DNA from: Acanthochromis polyacanthus
Taxonomy: Eukaryota; Chordata; Actinopteri; Pomacentridae
Assembly (NCBI RefSeq): GCF_021347895.1
Contig: NC_067124.1
Coordinates: 20,946,521-21,010,520, forward strand
Length of the DNA stretch: 64,000 nucleotides
Direction: 5' to 3'
The translations under genes and the position numbers were made by a program. The notes under the pieces were generated by a model that worked only from the letters and a program-made list of their open reading frames with translations, made no database searches and had not been told where the DNA came from. This document shows positions 1 to 12,500 of this stretch, piece after piece (within the stretch, counting starts at the first letter, position 1; the number at the start of each line of letters is the position of its first letter).

Positions 1-589
1 AGCAACCAGTCTAAGGTCTCAAGGTTTTCAGAATGTGAAATGGAGCTTTGTGCGAGTTCATACAGGCACAGCATCACGGCGTCCCAAGGACCTTTCCTGC
101 CCAATAGTTTTCCACTTAAGCCCAGCCACCCACTCAGCCTGCTTTATAACTGAAACAACCATTCATTCATTCTGCCCACTCCATGTTTACCACATCCACA
201 GATCATCTCTTCTTCAGAGATCCCTCAATGCCGGTTACAAAACACAGTGTTTACTTTGACATTTGTTCTTACCTTCTGACTGTGACAATTTTAAAATCCA
301 GCAAGAGCTTCCAGCAGTCAAATCAATCTTTCAAACGCCGTAAGTCATAAAGAATCTTGATTTGCTTCGGCTATTTCAGTTCAAAACTTCAAGTTCACAT
401 CACAAAACGTCGGGCCTTCCAGCTCCACTCACCCTGTTGGTCCACCAGCTCTAGATTTTACAGGAATAGCCGAGATCTCACCATCTAAATCCTGCTTCAG
501 CTCTTGAAGGCCTCACATCCAACCTCATCTCTCTCATTAGTCTCATCACAAACGCCAATTCAAACCCCAAAATCAAGTTTCCTCAGCGC

Positions 590-660
590 CCTCACCTGCT
601 TTACAACTTCCGGGTGTTAGGTCGTCTTTCTCCGCCCACCCGCGTGACGTCACTGAGGTG
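590..660 (-). promoter_or_regulatory. Candidate CRE/ETS housekeeping-type promoter and first-exon donor of a leftward gene
   Basis: Within about 70 bases there is an ETS/GABP-like CTTCCGG (607-613), a GC-box-like CCGCCCAC (632-639) and a perfect palindromic CRE TGACGTCA (645-652), in a locally CpG-rich stretch. On the minus strand the sequence just after the ETS site reads AGCAG|GTGAGG, a good splice donor with the exon ending at 596. A second donor AGAAG|GTAAGA ends at 273. This layout is typical of a short 5' UTR exon of a broadly expressed gene running off the left edge. No coding frame could be tied to it, so the gene is unknown. The promoter could also be bidirectional. Confidence 0.45.
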
Positions 661-695
661 ACTCCTGTGTGGCCTTTTCCCTCCAACTAAATGTA

Positions 696-722
696 AATAA
701 TAATAATAATAATAATAATAAT
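696..722. repeat. (AAT)n microsatellite
   Basis: About nine tandem copies of the trinucleotide ATA/AAT, just upstream of the candidate promoter. Confidence 0.9.
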
Positions 723-1263
723 TGTTTGAAGATTTCAGTGCAGTTCAAGTGGATGTTACAGATCAGAATCATCATAAAACCGTGCATTTTAAGCACATGA
801 CAACCTGAGCAGGATGAGGGTGAAAAAAACTTGACACGTGACTTTGGGGCTCGTCTCCTTTAATTGATGCCCCGGATGTCAACCTGTTAAAGCAGGATGG
901 ATAAGTGGTTCTTCCCTCACTCACCAAAGTGATGCAGGTCCAGGACAGTTGCCTCAGAAAGTTTTGCGTGAATGTTGAATTTACAAGGACGCCGGCTGGA
1001 AACGAGTCTTCGAGTCTATTAAAGGTGACTGAAAATCAGCTTGTTTGTGGCGTGTTGAATTGTTTGCGTTTTGGCTTGTAAAATGTTGCGTTTTAAAGCG
1101 TCTCCTTGTCTCGTGCAGGCCTCAGACGCACAAACGGACCCTGCACAACTCTGGTTGTTTTGCGAATGGTTTTAAAGCCTCGTCGGACAGCATGAGGAGC
1201 TCAACGTGACCGAATACAGGTCAGTAGAAGTCTACAAGTTGGCTGAGTTTGTGAGGGTGGTGA

Positions 1264-1347
1264 GTGAGGCCTGCTCAGGTGTGTTGGATTAGGGCGTTCA
1301 CTCCTGTAAATGAACGCGCTAATTTAACACACCTGAGCAGGCCTCAC
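1264..1347. repeat. 84-bp near-perfect palindrome (hairpin)
   Basis: Two perfectly complementary 22-nt arms (1264-1285 and 1326-1347, beginning GTGAGGCCTGCTCAGG) enclose further imperfectly paired sequence (GCGTTCA against TGAACGC), leaving a loop of about 10 nt. It could be the core of a foldback MITE or an RNA hairpin. No flanking target duplication was identified. Confidence 0.75.
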
Positions 1348-1353
1348 TTTCAC

Positions 1354-3238
1354 CCAGTGTGCTTCGAGTTTCTTGAAGCGTTTCTAATGCTTTTATTGAT
1401 TTAACCTATTTGAACTGCAGTTTAGAATTGAGTCCATCTGAAGCACATTTGTTAGCTCGCTTTCATAATCATTTAATTGGATTCGGTTTAAACAGATGGA
1501 GCGCACTTGAATTTAAGTAATTTCGGGCCTTCATTTAACAACGCAAACACCCTCGGTGTAGGCCGTCACCACCACAGCTTTGAAACAGCTGACCTAATCA
1601 CAGACCGAATCTCCTGACAGCTGCTCAGTTAAGGCCGACAAACTTTTGTCCGGCCAGCAGCATTACCCACTGTGCATAAAACCACAACCCCTGTTGGTTG
1701 GCCGCGTTACTCACGGTCTGTTTTTTACGCATGGATTTATGGCACGAACAAATTAGAATTGCATCAAACGTAATGCCGTGAGGCTCACGTCTTTTATTCT
1801 GCAAAAAGTTTTTTTGTTTTTTTTTTTTACACGGGCCAGCTTAGAAATGTTACTACTTGCATGTTTCAGAGTTTATTTTAGTACGCGTTTTCTTGTAGAG
1901 AAGGATTTGTGCACCTGGAATTATGATTTTGTGAATGTGTATTTGTGGGAAGAAAAAAATCAACACATACAAGAAATTTTTTTTACAAGTACACAACTCA
2001 TACAGTGTGGGAAATCAGATTTTCTGATACACATACAAATTCAATGTACACAACTACAAATTCGATGTTACAGGTGCTCAAACATTTTGTACCTGAAATG
2101 CCTTCATAGTTTTCTGTCTATAGATTCTTGTACGTATTCTAAGTGTTTCACAGAGGGTTTGTTCATTTTTCGTTTAGATGCCAATTTATGAAACATTTAA
2201 TTGCTTAAAGCTTAATTTTCTTTGGCTGTACATTTGACGTTGAATTTGTTGGAATTTCTTAAATTAAGAACTAAAAGCATTTGGAAATACACTTCAATAG
2301 CTCTAAATGTATGACTTGCTGAAATCTTATACTTTCAAAATTCAAATGCTTTTCTTGTAACTAAACATGTTATACATCAGGCCAGTGCAAAAGAGCAATT
2401 AAGTGCATTTTCATAGCAGCAGAATTCAATTTGAAATTGAGATTAAAATAAGATTAATTAAGCTGCACAATTCAAGAATGCATGTCTAAGTACCCTGAGG
2501 GTTAAAGCCACATCTGTAAAATAAGGGACTAGTACACATCTCATTTTGTGAAAGTCTTTTTTATTTTTTGTCTAAAATGTTTTGGACTCTTGAAGTAGAT
2601 TAATACAGTCAACATGGCTCACAACTGAGAAAATATCCCATGTTGAACCACCTTCTGTTTGCAGTACAGCTGGTACATTTGGTCTGCTTTCTACAGCATC
2701 TTAAACATTAGGTTTTGAAAGGTGCTATAGAAATAAAATTGGATGTAACTGGACTGCTTTTCTCACTTGCCAAACAGGTGCAGATGCAAAATGGCACCAG
2801 CAGAGGAAAAGTCATTTTCTACATTAAACTGTCGAAGTACCAGCTGTGAAAAGAGTGTTGGTGAGGCTCAAAATGTTTGAAGCACGTCAATGAAAACGCC
2901 GACCTTATTAAGAGGAGGTCAGTACATTGTTGTATTTTAGGGTTTTTACAGGTTGCTGATGGAGTATCTGACTGAGGTCTCATCTGTATGCATGTTTTTG
3001 ACAGGATTTTCCACATATTCAAAAAGTATAAACCTGTCACCTGTTTGCACCAATTCATGGTTTTCTTTCTTTTTCAGATAGAATCTACGAACTGTGAGGA
3101 CTGTTGATGTAACTTTTGGCCACTGTGCCTCCTGTCTTTTCCTTTTCCTCCTTCCATTTCTCTTAAGGTTAGGATGTGATCAGTGTGCTGTTGTAACTTT
3201 TTGTTTCCAGGTTGTTCATCTCCCCGTAGTTGAGTTTA
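1354..3238. other. Non-coding stretch, no gene recognised
   Basis: AT-rich sequence without a convincing coding frame. The short open frames are low complexity and resemble nothing known. Around 2717-2745 there is a short remnant of the common teleost motif GTGCTATA.AAATAAAATTG, usually seen at the 3' ends of dispersed fish repeats. Confidence 0.5.
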
Positions 3239-3257
3239 GTGGCATATGAAGAGTAGA

Positions 3258-3760
3258 CACGACACGCCCCTCTGAGCGGCCTGTGATCAGGAACGACGAG
3301 GAAGCCCCGCCTAGAGCCATTTGATTGACAGCTCAGTCCACCAAGTGAAAGCAAACTGATTTGCATTTTATTTCTTGGTGGTTATTTCATAATGCCTGAC
3401 ACCATGAAATAGAAAAATGCTAATCAGTTTGCTCTGGGCGGGGCTTCCTTTTCAGGGTGGGGAGTCGTACCCGCACACAGGTTTCTTTCCTGACGCCAGC
3501 TCCGATCACGGCTGAAGTGAAGCCGTGTCACCGTGGAACTTCGGCTGATTCTGCCATCAGACACTGAAAGGACGCTGCTAATTCGGTAAATTAATGTTTA
3601 TTTTCTTATCAGTGGCAGAATAAGCCGAAGCTCAACGGTGACATGGCTTCACTTCAGCCGTGCTGGGAGCTGGTGTCAGGCAGGACTCCTGTGTTCAGAA
3701 TCCCCGCCCAGAGCAAACTGATTTGCATTTTTCCTTTTCTTGGTGGACTGAGGAAATATA
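3258..3760. repeat. Multi-arm foldback repeat
   Basis: Two arms of about 65 nt, 3489-3556 and 3613-3681, are inverted complements (AGCCGAAG, GGCTTCACTTCAGCC and related blocks). Outside them a second inverted motif, GCTCTGGGCGGGG / CCCCGCCCAGAGC, recurs at about 3432 and 3704, with a diverged copy at 3303. CCACCAAG/CTTGGTGG stems occur at 3338-3381 and again near 3746. The nested inverted arms suggest a foldback or Angel-like MITE cluster. No coding capacity was seen. Confidence 0.6.
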
Positions 3761-4065
3761 AAGGGAAATAAATAAATAATTAAATAAATAAATGTGGAAA
3801 TATAAAGAGAAATAATTAAATAAATAAATGTGGAAATATAAAGAGAAATAAATAAATAAATAAATAAATAAAAGGAAAAAACAGAAAAGGTAAAAGCAAA
3901 GACAAAATTTTCCTATTTATTTATTTCTCTTTATATTTCCACATTTATTTATTTATTTTTATATTTCCACATTTATTTATTTATTTCTCTTTATATTTCC
4001 ACATTTATTTATTTAATTATTTATTTCTCTTTATATTTCCACATTTATTTATTTATTTATATTTT
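3757..4065. repeat. Head-to-head AT-rich minisatellite
   Basis: A unit of about 33-40 bp (GGAAATATAAAGAGAAATAA followed by TAAATAAATAAATGT) is repeated about three times at 3757-3870. It then recurs in the opposite orientation about four times at 3913-4065, separated by about 40 bp of A-rich spacer. The two arrays can form one large cruciform. Confidence 0.8.
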
Positions 4066-4069
4066 GATT

Positions 4070-6100
4070 TGGCACTCCTATTGCTCCATAACAACTCAGA
4101 TATTCAGTTTACTGTAACAGATGTGAAAACAAAATATACTCTCATAAGAAGCTGCAATCACAGAATTTATATTTTCAAAAAATGGTAAAGTAGTTAAGCT
4201 AATTCTTGTAGCTCTACTGTTGACATTAATTTGGTAATTAAACTATTTACACTAATTTCTAACTTGAGCTGCTAAATTAGTCCTATTTGACAAGTTGGTC
4301 TTGATTCTGAAAGTTGTTGACAGTGACCAAATTTGAGCTAAAATTAGGATTATTTAATGTTCTCCATCTGGCCTTTAAAAAGGAACTTTTTGGAATGAAG
4401 TTTGGTTTGAAGGTTCATTCTAGAGCTGCACCTGCTTTCAGTGATTGATTTTTTTTTTTTTTCTGATGTATTAAGTTGGCTATTTAGGTGCTAAAATGTC
4501 AGGAAATGCATTTTTTTTTTTTTTTAAAAGACAGCTTAATGCGTTGTAAAGCAGTTTTAATTCAGTCTTCAGCTTATTTTGAGATCTCACATGAACCTCC
4601 AGTAAGAAAGAAAGGACAAGCATGTCAGAATCGGTTGCAAAAACTGTTCTGGAGCATCTTATTTTATAAACAGTGCTTTACAAATGGGTTTCGTTTGGGT
4701 GATGTCGTCTGTGAGCTGCAGAGAACAAGGTCAAGAGTTGACTCGTATCATAAGATGGCAAGGCCTTTCTCCTTCCCCTTCATCTCTGTGTTCAATGATG
4801 GCTGAGCTCTAAGAAACTCTCAGAAAAAAACCTAAAATGATCACACCCTGGTTTGCAGAACCACACAAGGATCCATCTGGTTTTGTGACTCGGCTGATCG
4901 TGTGAATGGAACAAACAGCTGATTCTGACTTGTTTTGGGATAATTGTAAGGATGGACTTGGCTGCATAGGAGCAATGTAAAAGCCAGTTAATCTAAAAAT
5001 CCCAAGTATTCAGTTGATCTGCAGGTTTTGTTTACAGAGCAGATAAGAGACTGAGGAAAATAAACCAACAGGATCAATAAAATGCAGCAGGGCTCTGACT
5101 GTAAACGGTGATATATCTATGAAATGATGTGCAGAGTAGGGCTAAAAAGCAGACTTTTAGTGGCTGTAAAAATGTAGTCTAATAGCTAAAGCATAATTTG
5201 ACAAAATAGCCCTAAAGAGACCAAGATGAACAAAGCACGTAATGGAGATTCAAAATTACAGAAGAAAACTGACGAGAGGAAAATGGCAGGCAAGCAATGC
5301 AAACAGTGGTTTGATAACTTGGTATGTAGAGCCACCATGTTCTTGGTAACACGTGGAAACTTTGAAAATGTTGGTTATACCAGTGTTGCTGGTTGTGTGT
5401 TGTTTTTTTTTTGTTTTTTTTTTTGTGTTCTTGTACAAAAGAAATGTTAAAGTTCTCTGCACTTCTGACCATTGAGATGCTGACTCTGTTTGTTTACATC
5501 ATGAAGCAAATTGTGTAGTTTCTTATGCTGTCTATGTGAAGAACTTGTGCATCTTGAAATCAAATATTCTGGCCTGCTGCAGGTCATTGGACTTTTGAAC
5601 TGTAGAGCTTGAATGTGATTAAAATCACATGAAACTTGAACTGACTGATGGGACAATTAACAAGCTCAACAACTTCCATGACCGTCACACTGGACTTCTA
5701 CTGACTGTTGTGTTGTCTCTGCCAATTGGACATTCTGGCTAACGTTTGGATCTCGTGTGAACTGATTGCATTTTAATGACATGGGATTTTGCTTTAGCTG
5801 AGGATCACCCTCGGTTTAGTGTCCTGAAAGTGGGATGGACTCGCTTCACAAGATGGATGAGGACAGGAACCAGGTCTGGTTGAAGAGCTGAAGGACGGAG
5901 ATGTCATTGGAGTTGATCTGTTGGTCTGCTGATGGATGAAGATGGAGGCCTGATGACGACACCTCTGTGACCCACAGATGTTTACTGGTTGGCTTCTAAT
6001 CCTTTCACACTAGATGAGCTATTTGTTAAACCTCTGCTGGTTTCATACCATTTTTATTTCCTCTTTGGTTCAGATGTCCCTTCTTGGGGAAAGGAGACCT
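4070..6100. other. Non-coding stretch, no gene recognised
   Basis: AT-rich sequence with poly-T runs (4447-4462, 4511-4525, 5402-5424). None of the open frames here looks like a conserved protein, and no known transposon ends were identified. Confidence 0.45.
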
Positions 6101-6109
6101 ACCTGATCT

Positions 6110-6755
6110 GAGAGTGCATCCCTTTGATCAACTAGTGCAACTCATTACAGGCAGGCCTTCCCCCTGGCACAGTCAAACCTCTGGAGATGATCCCGAACGC
6201 AGCAGCACATTTGGTTTGCAACCAAAATAACCCATCACCCTGCTGTTCAGATTGCTTCCAGTTGCTGCCCGCATCAGATTCAAAACTGACACTTGCATTT
6301 AAAATTACAATAAAATGGTCCCTACCTACTGGAACGCGATCATTTGATTTGTTTTTGTGGGCCCCCCCCCTCACGTGTCTAAAAGACACATTTATTCAGT
6401 ATTATGCTCACTCAACAAAAGCCACCTTCAAGAACCACTACACCAGGGCCAGTGGATAGCCAGACTTCTTCTGTGGTTCCCTGGTGGTGGAATAAGTTGT
6501 CATGTGCAGAATCCTGTCTTTAAGAAAAGCCTAAAAACCCAGCTCTTCACTGAACACCTTTGCACTTGACAAACTGCAAGAAAAGAAAGTATTACCTCCT
6601 GCACTGCCTGTAGGCACCACTGTCTGAGTATCACACTTGAACTTGTTTTATGACTCTTATCCAGGGTGTTTTGTTCTGGCTAGATCCTTGCTTGTGTTGA
6701 ATCTACTCTCAGATGTCTCTTTGGATAAAAGCTAAATGAAATTGTAAAGTCTCTG
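6110..6755 (+). mobile_element. L2/Maui-type LINE, 3' end fragment (dead)
   Basis: The plus strand carries broken frames matching the C-terminal part of teleost L2-type reverse transcriptases: a MIPNAAAHLV segment (6187 on; family form is close to IQNAAARLV), a CFQLLPASDSKLTLAFK segment (family form like LHWLPVAARIQFKTLTLAYK) and FKKSLKTQLFTEHL (about 6515-6562). The 3' end finishes with TTGGATAAAAGCTAAATGAAA (about 6721-6741), close to the usual L2 tail. Several frameshifts separate the pieces, so this is an inactive 5'-truncated copy downstream of thrap3 and in the opposite orientation. Confidence 0.8.
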
Positions 6756-6759
6756 ATCA

Positions 6760-8880
6760 CGGTCACAAGTCATTTAGGACTTTTCTGGCACATGCTAAAG
6801 TGTACATTTGTCATGATTGGACAGATTAGCTATAGAGACAAAATGTTTTTAGTGCCAGGCTGTGAACATGTTTATCTCTGCTGTAAAGTTGGACATTTTA
6901 ACATGGAGGTCTCAAGATCATAATTCAAGGTAGTCACTTAACATAATTACAATGATTGTGTTCAAGGTAGCTTTCGACGCATAAGCACAAAACACTATTA
7001 GTCTGGCACAGTGAAATTGACAATCGGCTCATCACTAAGAGTAGTGCACTAACTAGTTCTCAGTGCTGGGGTTCTAGACTGGGACCAGAAAACTTTTGAG
7101 AGCATGCGAGTGTCATTTGTGCAAGTAAATCATGAAGCTGTTTTGCCAAAGACGTAACTGGTGTGGTCAACTACTATGCTAGCTATGTTGATGAAAAGTA
7201 GTACTTTTATAGTTTCAGCGGCTCTGTCTGTCCCTGCTTAAGTGTAGTGTTTTCCAAAGATAATGGCCGCTGATGGAGACTCGGTTGTCTTGGACAAATC
7301 TGACCGTAGAATGCACTATTTCACTCTAATTTCAGTTGCACCCACCCACTTAATGTGCTTTATAACTGAGGGAGTGTTTATTCTTCCCGTCTACTCCATG
7401 GTCACCACATCACAGCTACATCAGTCTCCAAGGATCTGCATGTCTTCACCTCTTCCCCAACCTCCTCCTTATAAAAATTTTCAATATCATAACTTAAAAT
7501 TTTACAAAGAAGGCTGCTGCACAACTCTGCATCTTCTCTTTTCAGCCAATGGAAAAGGACGAGGAGCCAGCCTTGAGCAGTGCACATCTTGTCACAACAT
7601 CTTAAGCTGCAAAACTGAACTGCTCATTCAGAGACACTTTCCAATCCATAGAGGAAGAAAGAATTATAAGAGTGGTTTGTCATGTTTTATGGGACTGTGG
7701 AACACAGATTGTTCATAAACCCAATATTCCATCCATGGACAGTTAGATAATACCCCAATGTTGGCTTTAAAGTTCATTTACAAGTAATAAACCTGTATTG
7801 CTCCTACACCTCTAAGAATTTGCAATAAATACGGATGCAAATGTTAAAGTAATCAGTGTCTCTTTAATTTACAATCTCTAAGAAAAAAACATTGACAACT
7901 ATTTCTTAAAAAAGCAATATTTCCTAAGAAGGTAGCCTTGAAACAATGAAGTGTGAATCTCAATCTGTAGTCCTGTGTAATACAAGTAAGACCAGTGCAC
8001 CCATAGCAAGGCCCACAAATTATGCAATGAAATTATATGGGCAGTTAGCCCGGCAGGAGCCAAATCTTAGCCTTAATCTTAGAAAAAAAAATCAGTGATA
8101 TTTACTATAAAACATTCCATCATTAGACAGATTTAACCTATAAACTGCTCTATATTTGTATTATTGTTAGAAACTACATGCTGAAACAATTAAAATTTTT
8201 ACCCAGTTTTATCATAATGTTTACACAGTTGCACACAATTGACATAAAACATCATTAGCTGGAGAAAAGTTAGCAAACACATGAAAAATACATCAAAGTA
8301 CATGGCAATGAAAGCAAACTCTCCATCATAAATCAAAATCCTGCCAAGCCACATACAAAAACTATGATGAATGTCTTTGGAAGAAAAAAAACAATCAGTA
8401 TCAATATTACACATTGATAAGTGGTATTGAACATCAAGGAAAAAGCTACTGTAAAATACACAAATCTCTCATAGCCCAATGTTTAATGAGCACGTGAATG
8501 TACAGGTAGTCGGTCTGACAGATGCATGTTTCTAGCTGCTAGTGTTGTAAATGGGTTGATTGTTTAGTGACGGACTGCAGAGCACAAGTTTCAACCCTGT
8601 ACAGTTTGGTCCCGTTGTGAGATCAGGGTCATTTTTAGACTCACAAATTGCCTGAACAGCGGTGTTTTTTTATGTCAACATGAACACTACAGCATACTTT
8701 ATGCTGTCATAGAAATCCAGACAAGACACACCTCAAAACATACCTACTTTTCTTCACACTAACAGTTGGTAAATTAAATGATGTTTTAATGCATTTTCAG
8801 TACAGTTGATCTCAAAGTCTACTTAGAAAACATTTCTGTTTTCTCAAGTATAAGGCAGAAGTGGATCAGCAATGTGCAGT
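6760..8880. other. 3' flank of thrap3, no gene recognised
   Basis: No coding frame is supported. The stretch about 7325-7410 shares short blocks with 125-205 (CACCCACT, TGCTTTATAACTGA, CTCCATG, ACCACATC), suggesting a diverged duplicated or dispersed repeat. Part of this stretch may belong to a long thrap3 3' UTR. Confidence 0.4.
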
Positions 8881-8881
8881 A

Positions 8882-8887
8882 TTTATT
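8882..8887 (-). terminator. Candidate polyadenylation signal for thrap3
   Basis: TTTATT on the plus strand is AATAAA on the minus strand, about 405 nt downstream of the thrap3 stop codon. It is the first canonical hexamer that I noticed below the gene. Longer 3' UTRs are equally possible. Confidence 0.35.
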
Positions 8888-9291
8888 TTCTCTTGCTTAT
8901 TCAAAACACAAAAGCCACAAAGACTGAAATCTACCAAATTAGAAATGTGTATTTTTTGCTAAAATGTTACGTGGAAGAATTCAGTTTACGAAAAAAAATC
9001 CCAAAAAAGCAGCAAAGAAACATAACAAAAACGTGATTTTTCATAAGAAACAGCAATTCACCTTAAAACAGTGCTTCTACCAGTCACAATCTGTATCCTG
9101 ATGTAGGAAATTGTTGTGTCAAGTCAAAGTGAGTATTCTATCCTGAAATTAAAGCAATAAAGTTTTCATAGCGATAGCTCATTGTCATAAAAACATTTCC
9201 ATTTGCATTTATGGATCCATTGTAGCAGATAAAATCACTGAGTCACATAACACAGAAGACAGTTAAGATTTTCAGCCGACTGCTTCACTGC

Positions 9292-9531
9292 TCAAGTATT
9301 CTCTCCATCCATTTCTGGCCCTTTATGGTCCTGTTCTGACTCTTTCTCCTGCATGCCACTTTGCTCCCCATTGCCCTGGAACTTATCAGTGGCCCATTTG
9401 GGGTTACTGGTGTCAAAGCTTCCGGGGGCTTTACGGATAATGAATCGCGGCCTTCCGCGTGTGAAGATTCCCCGTCCTCGCCCTCGGCTGTCCGTCCACT
9501 TGCAGTCTGATTCCCCGTCTCTGTCATCGTG
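9292..9531 (-). CDS. thrap3: thrap3 exon 11: C-terminal tail and stop
   Basis: 240 nt encoding [20 protein letters not shown], then [20 protein letters not shown] and an acidic tail ending MDGENT before TGA. This parallels HDDREGEGSDKWVSRGRGRG...SPKWAHDKF in human. The 3' UTR continues below 9291. Confidence 0.94.
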   Translation of the reverse strand, partial: HDDRDGESDCKWTDSRGRGRGIFTRGRPRFIIRKAPGSFDTSNPKWATDKFQGNGEQSGMQEKESEQDHKGPEMDGENT

Positions 9532-12500
9532 CTGAAATTTTACAAAAAAAAAGATGGAGATGTGTCAGGGTGACAGTGACAAAATTTTGAACTACATAGA
9601 AAAATTTAACAAGCCTCAGATGTGGTTCCACATTACGGCTTGTGACTGATGGGAGGCATGAATAAGGAAAGAAATCAACTCTACCAAGTAGTATTTTTTG
9701 CTTTTGGGAGTATATTCTGGGTCCCAGTCTTCATTTTTTGAGTGAATTGCCATGTTTACAGGGTTACTGTGTGAACCATTTCCCTGATAACTGCCTCTGT
9801 TCCAGCCCCTTCCACGAATTCTTACTTGCTGTAATTAGAGAAAAGACAAACAATTGAAAATAAACAAATAACAGATATAGAGAAAACTGTAAAAATCAAC
9901 ATTCATTGTACCGCAGCTACAGCACCGAGCTATGTTCTTTATTAAACTTACAAATCCTCCACGTGGCCGTCCTCTTTCAGCTGATCCGGGTGACTCCTTT
10001 TGACCCAGCCGAGCCCTGTTAAAACCTTCATCTTTTGAATCAGACTTGTCATGATGTAAGTCTTCATCTTTTTGAGACTTAGAGGATGAGGAAGATGAGG
10101 ATGAACTGGAGCGAGAGCGCTTCTTCTTACTTTTCCTAAAGATAAAGAAACTATATGCAAATTCCTTCCTTTCCAACTGTTTACAATGCATATGAACAGA
10201 ATAATTCAGCAAAACTGCAGATAGTTTGAAACAAATTACAAGCAGCTCCACATACTTTGATCTCTTGTGGTATTTGGAGAACTTTTCCACAGATCTCTCT
10301 CTACTAGAATCTGGGGAATCTCCCGTATCTCTTCCCCGATCCTGATTATAATCTCTGTCATGAGTGGAATATTTTTTACGGCGCTCAATATCCAAACGAA
10401 GGTCCGTTGGGTCACCCTTCATTTTTTCCCCGCCGTCCTGAGCAAATCAAAACAGAACACAACGTCGTGGATAGACTTTGGATTAGCATGTAGATGCTAC
10501 CAGTCTGCTGTCAGCCAAGCTGGTCTGTAAACTAAATACTGAGGACCATGGGAAAAAGAAGAAAACCCAGATGAAAGCCAGCTGGCATAAATAAAACCAA
10601 GCCATTCTGGAGTGAAGTTTCCAGTGCACTTAAAGGGCCATACCAGTGGTTTTACATGTTTTCACTGTTTTCTAAAAATTTGAACCATCCCCCAAAGCAC
10701 ATGTTTTTAGAATCATTTTTCTTTTTTGCCTTCAAGGCAGCGTGAGCTGAAATATGAGTCAAAAGTGAACTTAAAAATCAACTTATTTGAGTCATCCATC
10801 ACAGTCAACATTAAGTTAGTTTTATTTTATGTCAAGAGTTCTGTCTGCATTCTCAGATATGAGAATGGTGTGTTTTGGTGCATTCAAGTGCTTGTGGGAG
10901 ATGCCAGCATCAGAAACATAAGGAGTCCACTCAATTTACTCAGCAGCAACAAACAGCACCAGCATAACTCACATCAGCTTGCTTGTCTTCATGTTTCACA
11001 GCCCTTTTGGCAGTGGATTCCCACATTACAATAACTGAACTTCAACAAAAAGGTGCGTTCACAACAGCTTCAAAGAAACTTAATGTTCACTGTGATGGAC
11101 TTCCTGTTTCAAATGAGTTTTGATTCATTTGAAGATAGTTATCATGCTATATTACCACAATCAGACACTAACAGCTAGATTGAGGGTGGGAAACCAATCT
11201 AAAACTCTGAGATATGTTTTGGGAAATAATTGCAAATAATCCTAATGTATGTGCACTTCATCAACTTTTGTTTATGAAACGCAAACCCCCAGAATGATTC
11301 GTACAAAACAAAGAAAAGGAGATATGATTATTCATGCTAATTTAAATTTACTCATTCCTTAGTAGTATTTGCTCCTTATATTTACATTTGACCTGATGTG
11401 TCCATGCCCATCAGCAAAGAAATACTATGAGGGTTTACTTAAAATGTTAAGCATGTAAATACAAGCACAGGTGCATGAAGTGGTTGCGGTTGGTTATTTC
11501 CGTTCCTTATTTTTTAAAAAGAATACTTACGAAGACGATTGCTTAGCGTCCTTTGAACAGCTTTGGCACACAGGCTTCCATTTCTGACCTTATTTGATTC
11601 ATTAGCCTCGGTCAGGCTTGTGCCCACAATACAATCAATTCACCATGTGAGGCGATATAACAACAAAGTCAAAGTGCCTTATTTTGCATTTCTTAGACTT
11701 TGAGCATCTCTCTTCAAGGAAAGCCACAGGCTTTAAGAGAGTGCAGTCTAAAGGCATCTGGCTTGCTCACTTGTTTGCTGTTGTTTGTTTCCAACATACG
11801 TCATACTGCAAAATGTTGAGTCACCTTGTAAGTGCCATCCTCTGAGCTTTTCATCGCCTCAAAAAGTTGAGAGTGTTTCTTAAAAGCACTTGGTGAAACA
11901 TCAATTCGCCTGTGAGAAAGAAACACAGTTAAGGCAAGAAAATTAAGACAGCTCATGAACTACAGTACTCGTGCCAGTTAGCACACAAACTGTGAGCTAC
12001 ACTGAATCGGAAAGGCAACATAAAACAGAAAAAAAGGAAAGATACACTGCCGGGAAAATAAAACTAACCTCCACCAAGCATGAGAACATATAAGCCAAGA
12101 TAGTCTGTTGATTATCAGGTAGGAAAGGTGAGAGAAATACCTGAAAGCTGTTAAAAGAGGAGGTGAAGCCACAGCACACTGAAGGTGAGAGGGTCACTCA
12201 ATAGGCGACTCTACCTGTGTATCTCTGGGCTTTTTCTTGGCTTCATCATTTCCTTCTCTGCAGCTTGTCTTTGGTACAAGGTGAATCTCTCGTTTAGAGT
12301 CATGCCACAAGATGGAAAGTGCTGAGCTGTAAGGATAAACGGCAAGAAATAAAGTTTTTGGTCATAATTGAAGCTGTTTACTAGGCACTGTAGATAACTC
12401 AGTCAATGAGCAAGACTGTTTTGTGGTGCCAATATCAGATGTGTATATGATTTTGGCATCATGGTAAAGAAGCCTTTACCCTGTATTATTTCCTGCTATG

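Noticed and set aside
9835..10422. Single 195-codon open frame on the minus strand
   Set aside because: It joins thrap3 exons 8 and 9 through their introns; the middle and end are intron translations, and clear GT-AG sites separate the exons.
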